Source of the DNA: Prosthecobacter sp.
Lineage (GTDB): Bacteria; Verrucomicrobiota; Verrucomicrobiia; Verrucomicrobiales; Verrucomicrobiaceae
Direction: 5' to 3'
Assembly (NCBI RefSeq): GCF_029946185.1
Contig: NZ_JAQSEA010000085.1
Coordinates: 1 to 58,524 of the forward strand
Length of the DNA: 58,524 nucleotides
Both the position numbers and the translations under genes were made by a program. The notes under the pieces are model-generated. The model made no database searches. It was not told the DNA's origin and was given only the letters and a program-made list of their open reading frames with translations. Below are positions 9,127-20,036 of this stretch, piece after piece. Positions within the stretch are counted from its first letter, which is position 1. Each line of letters opens with the position of its first letter.

Positions 9127-10032
9127 ATGAAAACCCATCTCAAAAAACTCACCCTCCTCTTCTGCGCCACTGGCCTCAGCCTTTCCGCTCAAACCAGCCC
9201 TGATACCAAAGCACGCTCCGTCGATCTCATCGATCCGGCGGCGTTTGGGTTTGGAAGACCGGGCTACATGGTGGACACGACCTTCATCGACACGCAGGAC
9301 TTTGCGAACCTGCCGGGTGGGCTCGACTTCATGGAGGTGCGCACGATTTTACCACTGTGGACGAAGAAGGTGAATGCCTTGCGCCTGAGCGCCTCGCTGA
9401 GCTACAATCTGAGCGAGCTGGACTTCAATGGCTTCCTCGGTCTGCAACGCGAGACGCTGCACACGCTGGAGGCGCAGGTGAGCCTGTTCTGGCGGCCGGA
9501 GCAGTCGCGCTGGTGGGGCCTGGGCTTCTTCACGCCGGGCATCGGCACGGATTTCCAGGGCCTGTCCTTGGATGACTTTGAAGTCTCCGCGCTCGGGCTG
9601 ATGGGCTATAGCTTCACGGACACGTTCAGCCTCGCGGGCGGCTTCTTCGCCCAGTATGGAGCACAGGAAGGCATGATCGTTCCGGCGCTCGGATTCATCT
9701 GGAAGCCAGACCCGTTCATCGTGCAGGTCACGCCACCTTTTGTGGTGCTCGGCTGGCGTGCCACGGATCGCGTCACACTGAGCCTCAGTGCTTATCCGAG
9801 CGGTGGCTCGTGGGATGTGGAAGATCCTAATGTGAATCGCGTCGAGCTGAATGGCTGGCAGACGGCCGCATCGGTGATTTATCAGGCCACCGACCGCTTC
9901 TCGATCTCCCTGCGCGCCGGTATGAATGTCGGCGGCGAGCTTGAACTTCGCGATGGAAACAACAACGTGTTGGCGAATGAAACGCTGGAGTCGGCTCCCT
10001 TCGGGGCGCTGAATCTGCGCTGGCAATTTTGA
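9127..10032 (+). CDS. Predicted outer-membrane beta-barrel protein, copy 2
   Basis: 301 residues, paralogue of the 6111-7025 protein along its whole length. The signal peptide MKTHLKKLTLLFCATGLSLS is cleaved near SAQ; the barrel-like strands end in NLRWQF. Shared landmarks include IDPAAFG, DTQDFAN, ELDFNGF and PSGGSWDVE. The ATG at 9127 was preferred over the frame's more distal start at 8986 because it directly precedes the signal peptide and the upstream portion has no protein-like character. Its end lies only 18 bases before the histidine kinase gene, so the two could be cotranscribed. Confidence 0.72.
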   Translation: MKTHLKKLTLLFCATGLSLSAQTSPDTKARSVDLIDPAAFGFGRPGYMVDTTFIDTQDFANLPGGLDFMEVRTILPLWTKKVNALRLSASLSYNLSELDFNGFLGLQRETLHTLEAQVSLFWRPEQSRWWGLGFFTPGIGTDFQGLSLDDFEVSALGLMGYSFTDTFSLAGGFFAQYGAQEGMIVPALGFIWKPDPFIVQVTPPFVVLGWRATDRVTLSLSAYPSGGSWDVEDPNVNRVELNGWQTAASVIYQATDRFSISLRAGMNVGGELELRDGNNNVLANETLESAPFGALNLRWQF

Positions 10033-10050
10033 TCCCCATTATCCGCACGT

Positions 10051-11904
10051 ATGACCTCTGCGCTCCCCGATGAAGCCCGCTTCCGTCTGCTCGTCGAGAA
10101 CATTGGTGATGTGCTGTGGTTTAAGGAACTCGATCCAGCCCGCTTTACCTATGTAAGCCCGGCGTTTGAGCGCATATGGGGGCATGGGGTGGCGGCTTTG
10201 CAAAAGAAGCCGCGCTTGTGGGAGGATGGCATCCATCCCGAGGACCGCAAGGCCGTGCGTGAGGCGCTGCGTCAGTGGTTCAGTGGCGAAAAGGCCGACT
10301 ACGAGGCGCACTACCGCGTCATCGGCAAGAATGGCGAGGTGCGCTGGCTGGCGGATCGCGGCATCATTCTGGGCCGCAAGAACGGCAAGCCCTATCAGAT
10401 CGGCGGCATCGCACGCGACATTACGGAGCGAGAGGCGGCGGAGGCCACGCGCAAGCGTCTGGCCGCCGTGGTGGAGAACTCAGACGACGCCATCATCACG
10501 CTTGATCTTGGTGGCGTGATCCAGACGTGGAATGCCGGAGCAGAGCGGATTTTTCAATACTCCGCCGCAGAAGCCGTCGGGAGGCCGGTGTCGATCCTGC
10601 GCCCGCCGGAGGCGGCGGATGATGAGGCCTTCTTCCGCCGCTGCATCCGCCGGGGAAAGCGCATCGAGCATTACGAGACGCAGCGCGTTCGCAAAGACGG
10701 GCGCGTCATCGACATCTCGCTCTCCATCTCCCCGCTGATGGATGCGGCGGGCCACTTGGCCGGCTTCTCCAAAATCTCCCGCGACATCACGCAGCAAAAC
10801 GTGGGCCGGCGCATATTTGACCGCCTGCTGGAGGCCGCACCGGATGGGTTCGTCATCCTCGATGCGCAGGGCCTCGTGTGGCTGGCCAACGCACGTGCGG
10901 AAAGCCTCTTCGGCATCCCGCGCAAGGCCATGATCGGCACGGGCTTCGAGCTGCTGCTCCCCCTGCAGGAGCGCCACCGCTTTGGCAAGCTGCGCGCGGA
11001 CTTCCTGGCACTCCCGGTGCATGCGGAGCGGTTTCGTGGGATGGAGCTGGCCGGGCTGCGCAAAGACGGCGGCGAGTTCCCGATGGAGATCAGTCTCAGC
11101 CAGGTGGAGACGCCTGAGGGCACCCTCATCATCATCGACATCACGGACATCACCGAGCGCAAAACCGCCGAACAAACGATCCGTCTGCTCAATGCCGAAC
11201 TGGAGCAACGTGTGCAGCAGCGCACCGCGGAGCTGATGGAGCAGATCGTGGCGCGGCGGCAGCTTGAAGCAGAGATTTTGGAGATCAGCGAACGCGAGCA
11301 GCGCCGCATCGGCCAGGATCTGCATGATGATCTGGGCCAGCAGCTCGCAGGCGCGTGGATGATGGCGGAAGTGCTCCAGCGCACCCTGGAGGCCGAAAAA
11401 TCACCGCGTCATGCCGAGGTGAAAAAGATCGGCGGGCTGCTGCAAAAGGCGCTCGCCCACACGCGCGGCCTCGCCCGCGGCCTACACCCCGTGGCACCGG
11501 AGCAGGGCGGCTTTGCGCGTGCGCTGGAAAACCTCGCCGCGCAGTCCAGCGAGCTGTTTGGCGTGAGATGCCGCTTTGAAGGCCGTGAGGCCGTCCAAAT
11601 CGAAAGCGAACCCGCGATGATGCACCTCTACCGCATCGCCCAGGAAGCCGTGAGCAACGCCGTGAAGCACGGCAGGGCCGCAACCATTCGAATCCGCCTT
11701 ACCAAGTCCACTTTGACCATCACCGATGATGGCGGCGGCCTGCAATCTCCGGCAAAGACCGAAGGCATGGGCCTGCGCATCATGCGCTACCGTGCCGAAA
11801 TGACCGGCGGTACGCTGAAAGTCGAAAGCGGGCGCAGAAAAGGCGTCGTGGTCACCTGCCAATTTCCATCAACACTCAGCCATGCCGAAGAAAACCACCC
11901 CTGA
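10051..11904 (+). CDS. PAS-domain sensor histidine kinase, NarL/DesK type (HisKA_3)
   Basis: 617 residues, no transmembrane segment, so probably a cytoplasmic sensor. Three PAS domains are arranged at about residues 8-130, 135-255 and 260-375, each ending with a DI(T)xRE/K-type exit helix. A coiled-coil (~375-410) leads to a HisKA_3 dimerisation domain with phosphoacceptor His425 (in GQDLHDDLGQQ). A HATPase domain with N-box EAVSNAVKHG and G-box DDGGG/GMGLRIMRYR follows. The stop overlaps the start of the response regulator by 23 bases, indicating translational coupling and a cognate pair. The signal sensed is unknown; PAS domains suggest a redox, oxygen or small-ligand cue. Confidence 0.92.
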   Translation: MTSALPDEARFRLLVENIGDVLWFKELDPARFTYVSPAFERIWGHGVAALQKKPRLWEDGIHPEDRKAVREALRQWFSGEKADYEAHYRVIGKNGEVRWLADRGIILGRKNGKPYQIGGIARDITEREAAEATRKRLAAVVENSDDAIITLDLGGVIQTWNAGAERIFQYSAAEAVGRPVSILRPPEAADDEAFFRRCIRRGKRIEHYETQRVRKDGRVIDISLSISPLMDAAGHLAGFSKISRDITQQNVGRRIFDRLLEAAPDGFVILDAQGLVWLANARAESLFGIPRKAMIGTGFELLLPLQERHRFGKLRADFLALPVHAERFRGMELAGLRKDGGEFPMEISLSQVETPEGTLIIIDITDITERKTAEQTIRLLNAELEQRVQQRTAELMEQIVARRQLEAEILEISEREQRRIGQDLHDDLGQQLAGAWMMAEVLQRTLEAEKSPRHAEVKKIGGLLQKALAHTRGLARGLHPVAPEQGGFARALENLAAQSSELFGVRCRFEGREAVQIESEPAMMHLYRIAQEAVSNAVKHGRAATIRIRLTKSTLTITDDGGGLQSPAKTEGMGLRIMRYRAEMTGGTLKVESGRRKGVVVTCQFPSTLSHAEENHP

Positions 11905-12553
11905 CACAGCCGCCCAAAAGCGCGTCCTCATCGTCGATGATCATCCGATCTTCCGCGCCGGCTTGACCGGCCTTGTGAACCTGGAGGCTGAACTCACCGT
12001 CTGCGGCGAGGCGCACGATGCCGCGCAGGCCATGCAGGCCGTTGAAAAGCTCCAGCCCGACCTCGTGTTGCTGGACATGAGCATTCCCGGCAAAGGCGGC
12101 CTCGAATTGCTGAAGGACATCCGCGCCATCGCGCCGCGGACGCCGTTGCTCGTGATTTCCATGCACGACGAGACGCTTTACGCCGAGCGAGTCATCCGGG
12201 CAGGTGGTCGCGGTTACATCATGAAGCAAGAAGGGCCGGGAAAAATCATCCACGCCATCCGCAAAGTGCTCAGCGGCGGCATTGCCGTGAGCGAGCGCAT
12301 GGCCGCGCTCATTCTTGATGCGCTCTCAGGCACCAAAAGCGGCGCGGCCTCCGTCTCCACGCTAACAGATCGTGAGTTCGAGGTGTATCGCCTTCTAGGT
12401 CAGGGCAAGGAGCCGCACGAGATCGCCAGAATGCTGCACCTTAGCATCAAGACCGTGGACACACATCGAATGCACATCCGCCAAAAGCTCAGCATTCGTA
12501 ATGCCACCGAACTCATCCACCACGCCACGCGCTGGGCGGCGGAACAGGGCTGA
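11882..12553 (+). CDS. NarL/FixJ-family response regulator
   Basis: 223 residues. Receiver domain (~13-130) with the acidic pair DD at 19-20, phosphorylation site Asp65 (LLDMSIPG) and the conserved Lys115. A LuxR-type helix-turn-helix occupies ~155-218 (LTDREFEVYRLLGQG, then IKTVDTHRMHI). It overlaps the kinase gene by 23 bases, so it is the likely phosphate acceptor of that kinase. The genes downstream on the same strand (DUF2934 protein, lipoprotein/RaiA-like pair, SDR, glucosidase, site-2 protease) are candidates for its regulon; that link is inferred from position only. Confidence 0.93.
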   Translation: MPKKTTPDTAAQKRVLIVDDHPIFRAGLTGLVNLEAELTVCGEAHDAAQAMQAVEKLQPDLVLLDMSIPGKGGLELLKDIRAIAPRTPLLVISMHDETLYAERVIRAGGRGYIMKQEGPGKIIHAIRKVLSGGIAVSERMAALILDALSGTKSGAASVSTLTDREFEVYRLLGQGKEPHEIARMLHLSIKTVDTHRMHIRQKLSIRNATELIHHATRWAAEQG

Positions 12554-12559
12554 AAAGCA

Positions 12560-12576
12560 CTCAGCCCGTTGCTGAG
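12560..12576. repeat. TCAGC-N5-GCTGA hairpin after the response regulator
   Basis: CTCAGC and GCTGAG form a perfect 6-bp stem with loop CCGTT, 7 bases after the response-regulator stop. It is one of four similar hairpins in the window. With no T-run it is not a classical terminator, but could be a REP-like 3' element. Confidence 0.55.
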
Positions 12577-12622
12577 AATCGCAGGGCAAGTCTGCCAATT
12601 GAGGGGGGGAGCATGACAGGAC

Positions 12623-13468
12623 ATGATCCCCTTCATGGAAAACGGTGGACCAACCATAAACACAACGCCACGCGCCAGGGATAATACCATTGCCCCTTTT
12701 TCCGTCATCGCTATTCATGATGGCTACCAGGCGGAAATGCAGGTGAATCACGCGTTCACATGGCTGCATCAATCCTTTCGATTTGATCTGCGGATGTCCT
12801 TCAGTGCGTGGACTTTTGAAAAGCTGGTGGCCGCTCTCGACATCCGCGCGATGTCAGTCCGTATCGGTACAAAGGCGGACGTTATCATCGTAGCTACTTC
12901 CAGCGGCGAGCCGTTGCCAGAACATATCAAGCGATGGCTGGATTCCATCATCTGCCAGCAGCACAAGAACAGAGCCTTGGTCCTCGCCCTCGAGCCAGAT
13001 GCCCACTCACCCGGCACGCGCATCAGCACACTCTGCGTGGAACTACAGCAGTGGGCGGCGCGATGGCAAGCCAGCCTCATCTGCTGCGCAGACATCCATC
13101 ATCCGCCAAGCCGCCAATCCATTCTCCGTCTTATCAACGACCGGTTTCATCACGCCCCTGGCGCTGTTCCCGAACCTGAAGATGTGAAGCAGCCCGAAAA
13201 CATCCCTCTCACCATCCACCAGATCATGAATCAAAATCAAACAGCTATGAGTCCGGAGCAAATTCAGCAAGTGCGAGATATCGCCTACCATCTCTGGCTT
13301 CAAGCAGACCGGCCCTCTGGCAAAGAGATCGACTTCTGGCTGTCCGCTGAAAAGCAGGTCATCCAGGCTGCTGATGAGAAAGCAGCGCGTGAAACCACTC
13401 TGAACGCGGCACCTGTCGCAAAATCAGTCGTCAAGAAAACTAAATCCACCCCCAAACGCACCCAGTGA
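12623..13468 (+). CDS. DUF2934-containing hypothetical protein
   Basis: 281 residues without signal peptide or membrane helix. I do not recognise the N-terminal ~200 residues; they include alternating strand/helix stretches such as ADVIIVATSSGEPLPEHI and NRALVLALEP. The C-terminal part carries a DUF2934-like segment (IAYHLWLQADRPSGKE, then DFWLSAEKQV, about 218-250), a small motif common in soil bacteria, followed by a Lys-rich tail. Its stop overlaps the GTG start of the next small lipoprotein (13465), so the two are translationally coupled. Lies downstream of the two-component pair. Confidence 0.6.
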   Translation: MIPFMENGGPTINTTPRARDNTIAPFSVIAIHDGYQAEMQVNHAFTWLHQSFRFDLRMSFSAWTFEKLVAALDIRAMSVRIGTKADVIIVATSSGEPLPEHIKRWLDSIICQQHKNRALVLALEPDAHSPGTRISTLCVELQQWAARWQASLICCADIHHPPSRQSILRLINDRFHHAPGAVPEPEDVKQPENIPLTIHQIMNQNQTAMSPEQIQQVRDIAYHLWLQADRPSGKEIDFWLSAEKQVIQAADEKAARETTLNAAPVAKSVVKKTKSTPKRTQ

Positions 13469-13599
13469 AAACACGCCTCCTCATTCTAGCCATCACCGCC
13501 GCAGTGCTCAGTTCATGCAGCCATTACAAACTCACCTCCGTCATGGGGGACGACCACCCCTGTTACAGCACTTGGCATCCGTATCCAAAGAACAACTGA
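13465..13599 (+). CDS. Mini-lipoprotein, 44 residues, copy 1
   Basis: Small secreted lipoprotein. Signal peptide with lipobox LSSC (Cys18), then 27 mature residues containing HPCYSTW at 31-37 and a proline near the end. Start GTG overlaps the stop codon of the DUF2934 gene by three bases. A second gene of exactly the same length, with Cys18 and HPCYSTW at the same positions, lies at 18756-18890. That conserved length and motif argue strongly that both are real genes. Both are followed by an HPF/RaiA-like gene. Function unknown; the unpaired conserved Cys33 and the His could bind metal or form a disulfide. Confidence 0.72.
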   Translation: MKTRLLILAITAAVLSSCSHYKLTSVMGDDHPCYSTWHPYPKNN

Positions 13600-13638
13600 A
13601 GACCTAGACCTGCTTCAACACGCGAAAAATCACACGTT

Positions 13639-13923
13639 ATGATCACTAAACTTGAATGGTTCGGCTGCACGCCTGATGCGGCCAGGGAAATCCAGATTCA
13701 TCAAACCTTGCACATGCTCTCTGAGATCAAGCCCATTGCTCGCGCTAGCTTGCGGGTCGAGGAAGAGGAGGCGTCTGCCGAGCCCTTTCATCTGACGCTG
13801 ATGCTGTCAATGCCCGGGCCGGATGTGCTGGCGCATGGGCGTGGGCATAGCTTTCAACATGCGCTGCATCAGCTCACCTCGGTGGCGCAGGGAATGCTCT
13901 CCGCATACGCCCAGAAAGCCTGA
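13639..13923 (+). CDS. HPF/RaiA-like ribosome-associated protein, copy 1
   Basis: 94 residues. The order of features fits the S30AE/RaiA fold: an N-terminal strand (KLEWFG), a helix (IQIHQTLHML), a strand with Arg/Val alternation (RASLRVEE), a strand (HLTLMLSMPGPDVLA), then a C-terminal helix (FQHALHQLTSVAQGML). Such proteins bind the 30S subunit and promote ribosome hibernation or dampen translation under stress. The match is at fold and motif level, so ribosome binding is inferred. A paralogue lies at 18997-19329, about 45 percent identical by eye in the shared part. Confidence 0.65.
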   Translation: MITKLEWFGCTPDAAREIQIHQTLHMLSEIKPIARASLRVEEEEASAEPFHLTLMLSMPGPDVLAHGRGHSFQHALHQLTSVAQGMLSAYAQKA

Positions 13924-13939
13924 ACATGCTCTTTTCCAA

Positions 13940-14806
13940 ATGAGTCCGCCGACTGCATCTACTCCTCAGCCATCGGCTGAACCGCCGCCACCTTCCTGTC
14001 ACGCCTTGAAGCTGCTGAAAGACCAGACCGCGCTGGTCACCGGCGCTTCATCCGGCATCGGGCGTGCCATCGCCATCGCGCTCGGTCAAGCGGGGGCGAA
14101 TGTGGTCATCAATTTCTTCGGCCAGCCGGACAAGGCTCTCGAAGTGGCTGAGGAGGTGCGGCGCTGTGGCACGCGCGCCATCACCGTGCCGGCGGACGTG
14201 TCTGACCCACAGCAGGTGCGCGTCATGTTTGAGCGCACGGTGGATGAGTTTGGCGGCCTCGACATCCTGGTGAACAACGCGGGCGTCCAGCTCGACGCGG
14301 CGTTTGAGGATCTCACCCTGCATCAATGGCAGCGCGTAATGGATGTGAACCTCACCGGCCCCTTTTTATGCGCCCAGGAGGCTGTGCGCCTCTTCACGAA
14401 GCAGGGGGTCAAACCCGCGCTCTCCTGCGCCGCAGGCAAAATCATCTGCATCAGCTCCGTGCATGAGGTCATCCCCTGGGCCGGGCATGTGAACTACGCC
14501 GCGTCGAAGGGCGGCCTCATGCTGCTGATGAAAAGCCTCGCACAGGAGGTGGCCCCGAGGCGCATCCGCGTGAACAGCATCGCCCCAGGAGCCATACGCA
14601 CCCCCATCAACACCGCCGCTTGGAGCACCCGCGAGGCCTGCAATGACCTGCTCAAACTCATCCCGCAGAAACGCATCGGCGAGGCGGAGGAGATCGGTCG
14701 CGCCGCCGTGTGGCTGGCCTCGGATCAAAGCGACTATGTCCACGGCATCACGCTCTTCGTTGATGGCGGCATGACGCTTTATCCCGGCTTTGAGACTGGG
14801 GGCTAA
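13940..14806 (+). CDS. Short-chain dehydrogenase, glucose 1-dehydrogenase-like
   Basis: NAD(P)-dependent classical SDR, 288 aa. Cofactor motif TGASSGIG at 34-41, NNAG at 112-115, catalytic Ser173, Tyr186 and Lys190. The C-terminal MTLYPGFETGG is characteristic of glucose 1-dehydrogenase-like SDRs. The residue-1 Met at 13940 lies 16 bases after the RaiA-like gene; the longer frame starting at 13823 would overlap that gene by 100 bases and was rejected. An N-terminal Pro-rich tail of about 22 residues precedes the Rossmann fold, as in stress-related SDRs. Directly followed by the glucosidase gene (15-base gap), so an operon for sugar/osmolyte metabolism is likely. Confidence 0.88.
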   Translation: MSPPTASTPQPSAEPPPPSCHALKLLKDQTALVTGASSGIGRAIAIALGQAGANVVINFFGQPDKALEVAEEVRRCGTRAITVPADVSDPQQVRVMFERTVDEFGGLDILVNNAGVQLDAAFEDLTLHQWQRVMDVNLTGPFLCAQEAVRLFTKQGVKPALSCAAGKIICISSVHEVIPWAGHVNYAASKGGLMLLMKSLAQEVAPRRIRVNSIAPGAIRTPINTAAWSTREACNDLLKLIPQKRIGEAEEIGRAAVWLASDQSDYVHGITLFVDGGMTLYPGFETGG

Positions 14807-14821
14807 ATTTCACTTTTCATC

Positions 14822-17485
<2,664 letters not shown>

Positions 17486-17509
17486 TTCAAAACACACTCC
17501 CCAACACTT

Positions 17510-18637
17510 ATGAAATGGTCCTTCAAGCTCGGTCGCTTCCTCGGTGTCGATGTATTCGTTCACTTCACCTTTCTCTTGCTGCTCGCGGTGATCGGATTCG
17601 CCCACTGGATGCCGGAGCGCAGCCTCGCAGCAGCGCTTGGTGGTGCGCTGTTCTTTGCGCTGCTTTTTTTCTGCGTGCTGCTGCATGAGTATGGGCATGT
17701 GCTGATGGCGCGGCGCTTTGGCGTGGGCACGCATGACATCACGCTGCTGCCCATCGGCGGCGTGGCGCGGCTGGAGCGAATGCCGGAAAAGCCCTCTCAA
17801 GAACTGCTCGTGGCAGTGGCCGGGCCGGCGGTGAATGTCGTCATCTCGCTTGGTCTGGCCGCATGGCTCACGCTGGCTCATGCCTGGGAGCCACTTGGCA
17901 CCCTTGGCATTGCTGATGGTGGAATGGTCGAGCGACTGCTGGCGGTGAACATCGGTCTTGTGCTTTTCAATATGCTGCCAGCTTTTCCGATGGATGGTGG
18001 GCGTGTGCTGCGTGCCGTGCTGGCGATTAAAATGGACTATGCACGAGCCACGCTCCTTGCCGCCAAGGTGGGGAAGGTCATGGCGATTCTGTTTGCCATC
18101 TACGGCGTATTTACGAACCCGGTGCTCATCCTGATCGCCGTGTTTGTTTGGTCCGGCGCGACCCAGGAGTCCGCTCTGGCGCAGGTGAGATCCGTCGTCT
18201 CCGGTGCGAGCGTGCACGATGCCATGGTGACGAACTTTCACACCGTGACCTCCAGCACCACGCTTCAGGAAATGGCCGCGCTCATGCTCTCCGGTGAGCA
18301 GCGTGACTATCCAGTGATGAAGCGCGGGCATCTCATTGGCATGCTCTCCCATGCCGCCCTGCTGCGCGCCATGCAAACCAGCCCACTGGAGACAAATGTC
18401 ATCACCTTCATGCGCACGGATGTGCCCATGTTGAATGAGGACGAGATGCTCGATGATCTGCTGCTGCGTAACCGGGGAGACGATGAGACCGCCATGCCCG
18501 TTCTGAAGCACGGTGTGCTCGTCGGACTGCTCACCGCTGAAAACATCCACGAGTATCTCATCATTCACGAGGCCCATCGCGGCATTGAGCTGCTCTGGAA
18601 CCGAGGTGTGCGCGTGGTGCGCAATTCCGCCGTGTGA
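17510..18637 (+). CDS. Site-2 protease (M50) with CBS pair
   Basis: Intramembrane metalloprotease, 375 aa. Zinc motif HEYGH at residues 59-63 in a membrane helix, second-site motif NMLPAFPMDGG at 154-164 (metal ligand Asp162). Six or so hydrophobic helices end near residue 220. Two CBS domains follow (about 233-290 and 297-352), which in this Rip/SpoIVFB class bind adenine nucleotides and regulate cleavage. The substrate is unknown; membrane-tethered regulators are typical. Same strand and 24 bases after the glucosidase. Confidence 0.92.
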   Translation: MKWSFKLGRFLGVDVFVHFTFLLLLAVIGFAHWMPERSLAAALGGALFFALLFFCVLLHEYGHVLMARRFGVGTHDITLLPIGGVARLERMPEKPSQELLVAVAGPAVNVVISLGLAAWLTLAHAWEPLGTLGIADGGMVERLLAVNIGLVLFNMLPAFPMDGGRVLRAVLAIKMDYARATLLAAKVGKVMAILFAIYGVFTNPVLILIAVFVWSGATQESALAQVRSVVSGASVHDAMVTNFHTVTSSTTLQEMAALMLSGEQRDYPVMKRGHLIGMLSHAALLRAMQTSPLETNVITFMRTDVPMLNEDEMLDDLLLRNRGDDETAMPVLKHGVLVGLLTAENIHEYLIIHEAHRGIELLWNRGVRVVRNSAV

Positions 18638-18654
18638 GCCGGCCTGAGAGCCTT

Positions 18655-18669
18655 TCAGCAGATTGCTGA
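18655..18669. repeat. TCAGC-N5-GCTGA hairpin after the site-2 protease
   Basis: TCAGC, loop AGATT, GCTGA, 17 bases after the site-2 protease stop. Same design as those at 8972, 12561 and 25205. Confidence 0.55.
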
Positions 18670-18755
18670 GACTCGTCCAGACAACATGCTCATTGGCGCG
18701 GTCACAGGCACATGGCAGCATTCGTTAGTTCGGAAACAACAACACAACGCCTTCG

Positions 18756-18890
18756 ATGAAAACACGCCTTGCCCTCTTTCTCCTCCTCGCCGGCCTGCTC
18801 TCCTCCTGCAGCAGCTATGAAATCAAATCGGCTCAAAACGAGGAGCATCCATGTTACAGCACCTGGAACTGGCTTCCCCAGAACACCTGA
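18756..18890 (+). CDS. Mini-lipoprotein, 44 residues, copy 2
   Basis: Paralogue of the 13465-13599 gene with identical length. The lipobox is LSSC with Cys18, followed by Ser, a tyrosine three residues after Cys18, and HPCYSTW at 31-37. The end PQNT parallels PKNN in copy 1. Normal ATG start. It is followed after 106 bases by the second HPF/RaiA-like gene, again parallel to copy 1. Function unknown. Confidence 0.72.
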   Translation: MKTRLALFLLLAGLLSSCSSYEIKSAQNEEHPCYSTWNWLPQNT

Positions 18891-18996
18891 CGCTGTCGCA
18901 ACCGCCGACAGGAGACAGCCGGGCCCGACCCAACGTGAAAAAACCTTGGCGGCTCCTGTCGGCATCCTTTTCCACTCCACACCAACAAACACGCTC

Positions 18997-19329
18997 ATGA
19001 TTATTCAACTCGACTGGTTCGGCTGCGATCCTCGCACCCAATGGGAATCTCAGATCCATCAAACGCTCGAGCAGTTCGCCGCACTGAAGCCTGTCTCCCG
19101 CGCCGTCGTCCGCGTGGAGCATCTGGCGGATTCCGCTCCGCGTTACCACCTGTCCATGGCACTTGGAATCCCCGGGCCGGACGTGCTGGCCCGCAGCACC
19201 GGCCACACCTTTGATGAGGCGTTGCTGAAGCTCTCCAGTTCCGTTCGCAAAACTCTGGCAACCCGTGCCCTGAACGCCCGCAGGCTCAATGGAGCGGCTC
19301 GCGGGGTGAAGGCCATGCATCGCGGCTGA
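18997..19329 (+). CDS. HPF/RaiA-like ribosome-associated protein, copy 2
   Basis: 110 residues. Shares LxWFGCxP, QIHQTL, RVE, HLxxxLxxPGPDVLA and GHxFxxAL with the copy at 13639, in the same order. A basic C-terminal extension of about 20 residues (RALNARRLNGAARGVKAMHR) is absent from copy 1 and could contact RNA. ATG at 18997 chosen because it aligns exactly with the start of copy 1; the longer frame starting at 18769 overlaps the mini-lipoprotein gene in another frame. Ribosome hibernation role inferred from the S30AE-like fold pattern. Confidence 0.65.
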   Translation: MIIQLDWFGCDPRTQWESQIHQTLEQFAALKPVSRAVVRVEHLADSAPRYHLSMALGIPGPDVLARSTGHTFDEALLKLSSSVRKTLATRALNARRLNGAARGVKAMHRG

Positions 19330-19363
19330 CGGAACATCTTGAAATTCTCACCCTTATCCAATC

Positions 19364-19918
19364 ATGAAGATCCACTATAACCATTCAAAGGCCCTGTCAT
19401 GCCTTGCAACAGTCTTGATGGCACTGCACTCCACAAACGTGAATGCATTTGGTTCATCCCTGGACCGTGCCGATATTCCGCTGAACCGCATTGAACTCCA
19501 CCGCTTGGAGAATATCTCCCGTCGCATGGTTGAAATGATGTCAGTCGTCAGTCACGCTTCACTCATTTGGCCTCATGGTGTGCGTGATTCCAAAGGGCGG
19601 ATGGGCATTTTCATTGGTAGCGAGCGCCCCCTGTTTGAGGAGCCCGGCTTTGAGGTTGAGACAGTCCGGCAGGCATGGGTCGTGTTCGCTTTGATTGCCG
19701 CCGTTAAGCACTCGGAAGGCAGCCAGGTCGGTCACATTGCCTTCACTGATGTGAATGGCATGCTGGGAGAAAGGTGGTACTACGACATGGACATGGTAAC
19801 AGCGCGTGAAATACACCGCCTGCTTATTCATGGGGTTATCCTGCCGCCCGCAGCCTACAAGATGATCACTTCAGTCTGGCAAAAAGTAACGGTGGAGCAC
19901 GATCTAGCCATCAAGTGA
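19364..19918 (+). CDS. Secreted hypothetical protein
   Basis: 184 residues with a possible signal peptide (residues 1-28, cleavage near VNA-FG). The mature part is mixed helix and strand, with no motif I recognise. The sequence RWYYDMDMVTAREIHRLL is near the C-terminus. It lies 34 bases after RaiA-like copy 2 on the same strand and could be the last gene of the two-component-headed locus. No function proposed. Confidence 0.55.
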   Translation: MKIHYNHSKALSCLATVLMALHSTNVNAFGSSLDRADIPLNRIELHRLENISRRMVEMMSVVSHASLIWPHGVRDSKGRMGIFIGSERPLFEEPGFEVETVRQAWVVFALIAAVKHSEGSQVGHIAFTDVNGMLGERWYYDMDMVTAREIHRLLIHGVILPPAAYKMITSVWQKVTVEHDLAIK

Positions 19919-20036
19919 ACCACACCACCATCACTGTCAGGTTTAGAGCGTACCTACTTAAAAAAGATGAAAAAATAGGCCGCGATCGCCCATCCGTGAA
20001 CCCATTCCCCTGTCTTTCATTACAGCAGCCAACCTC

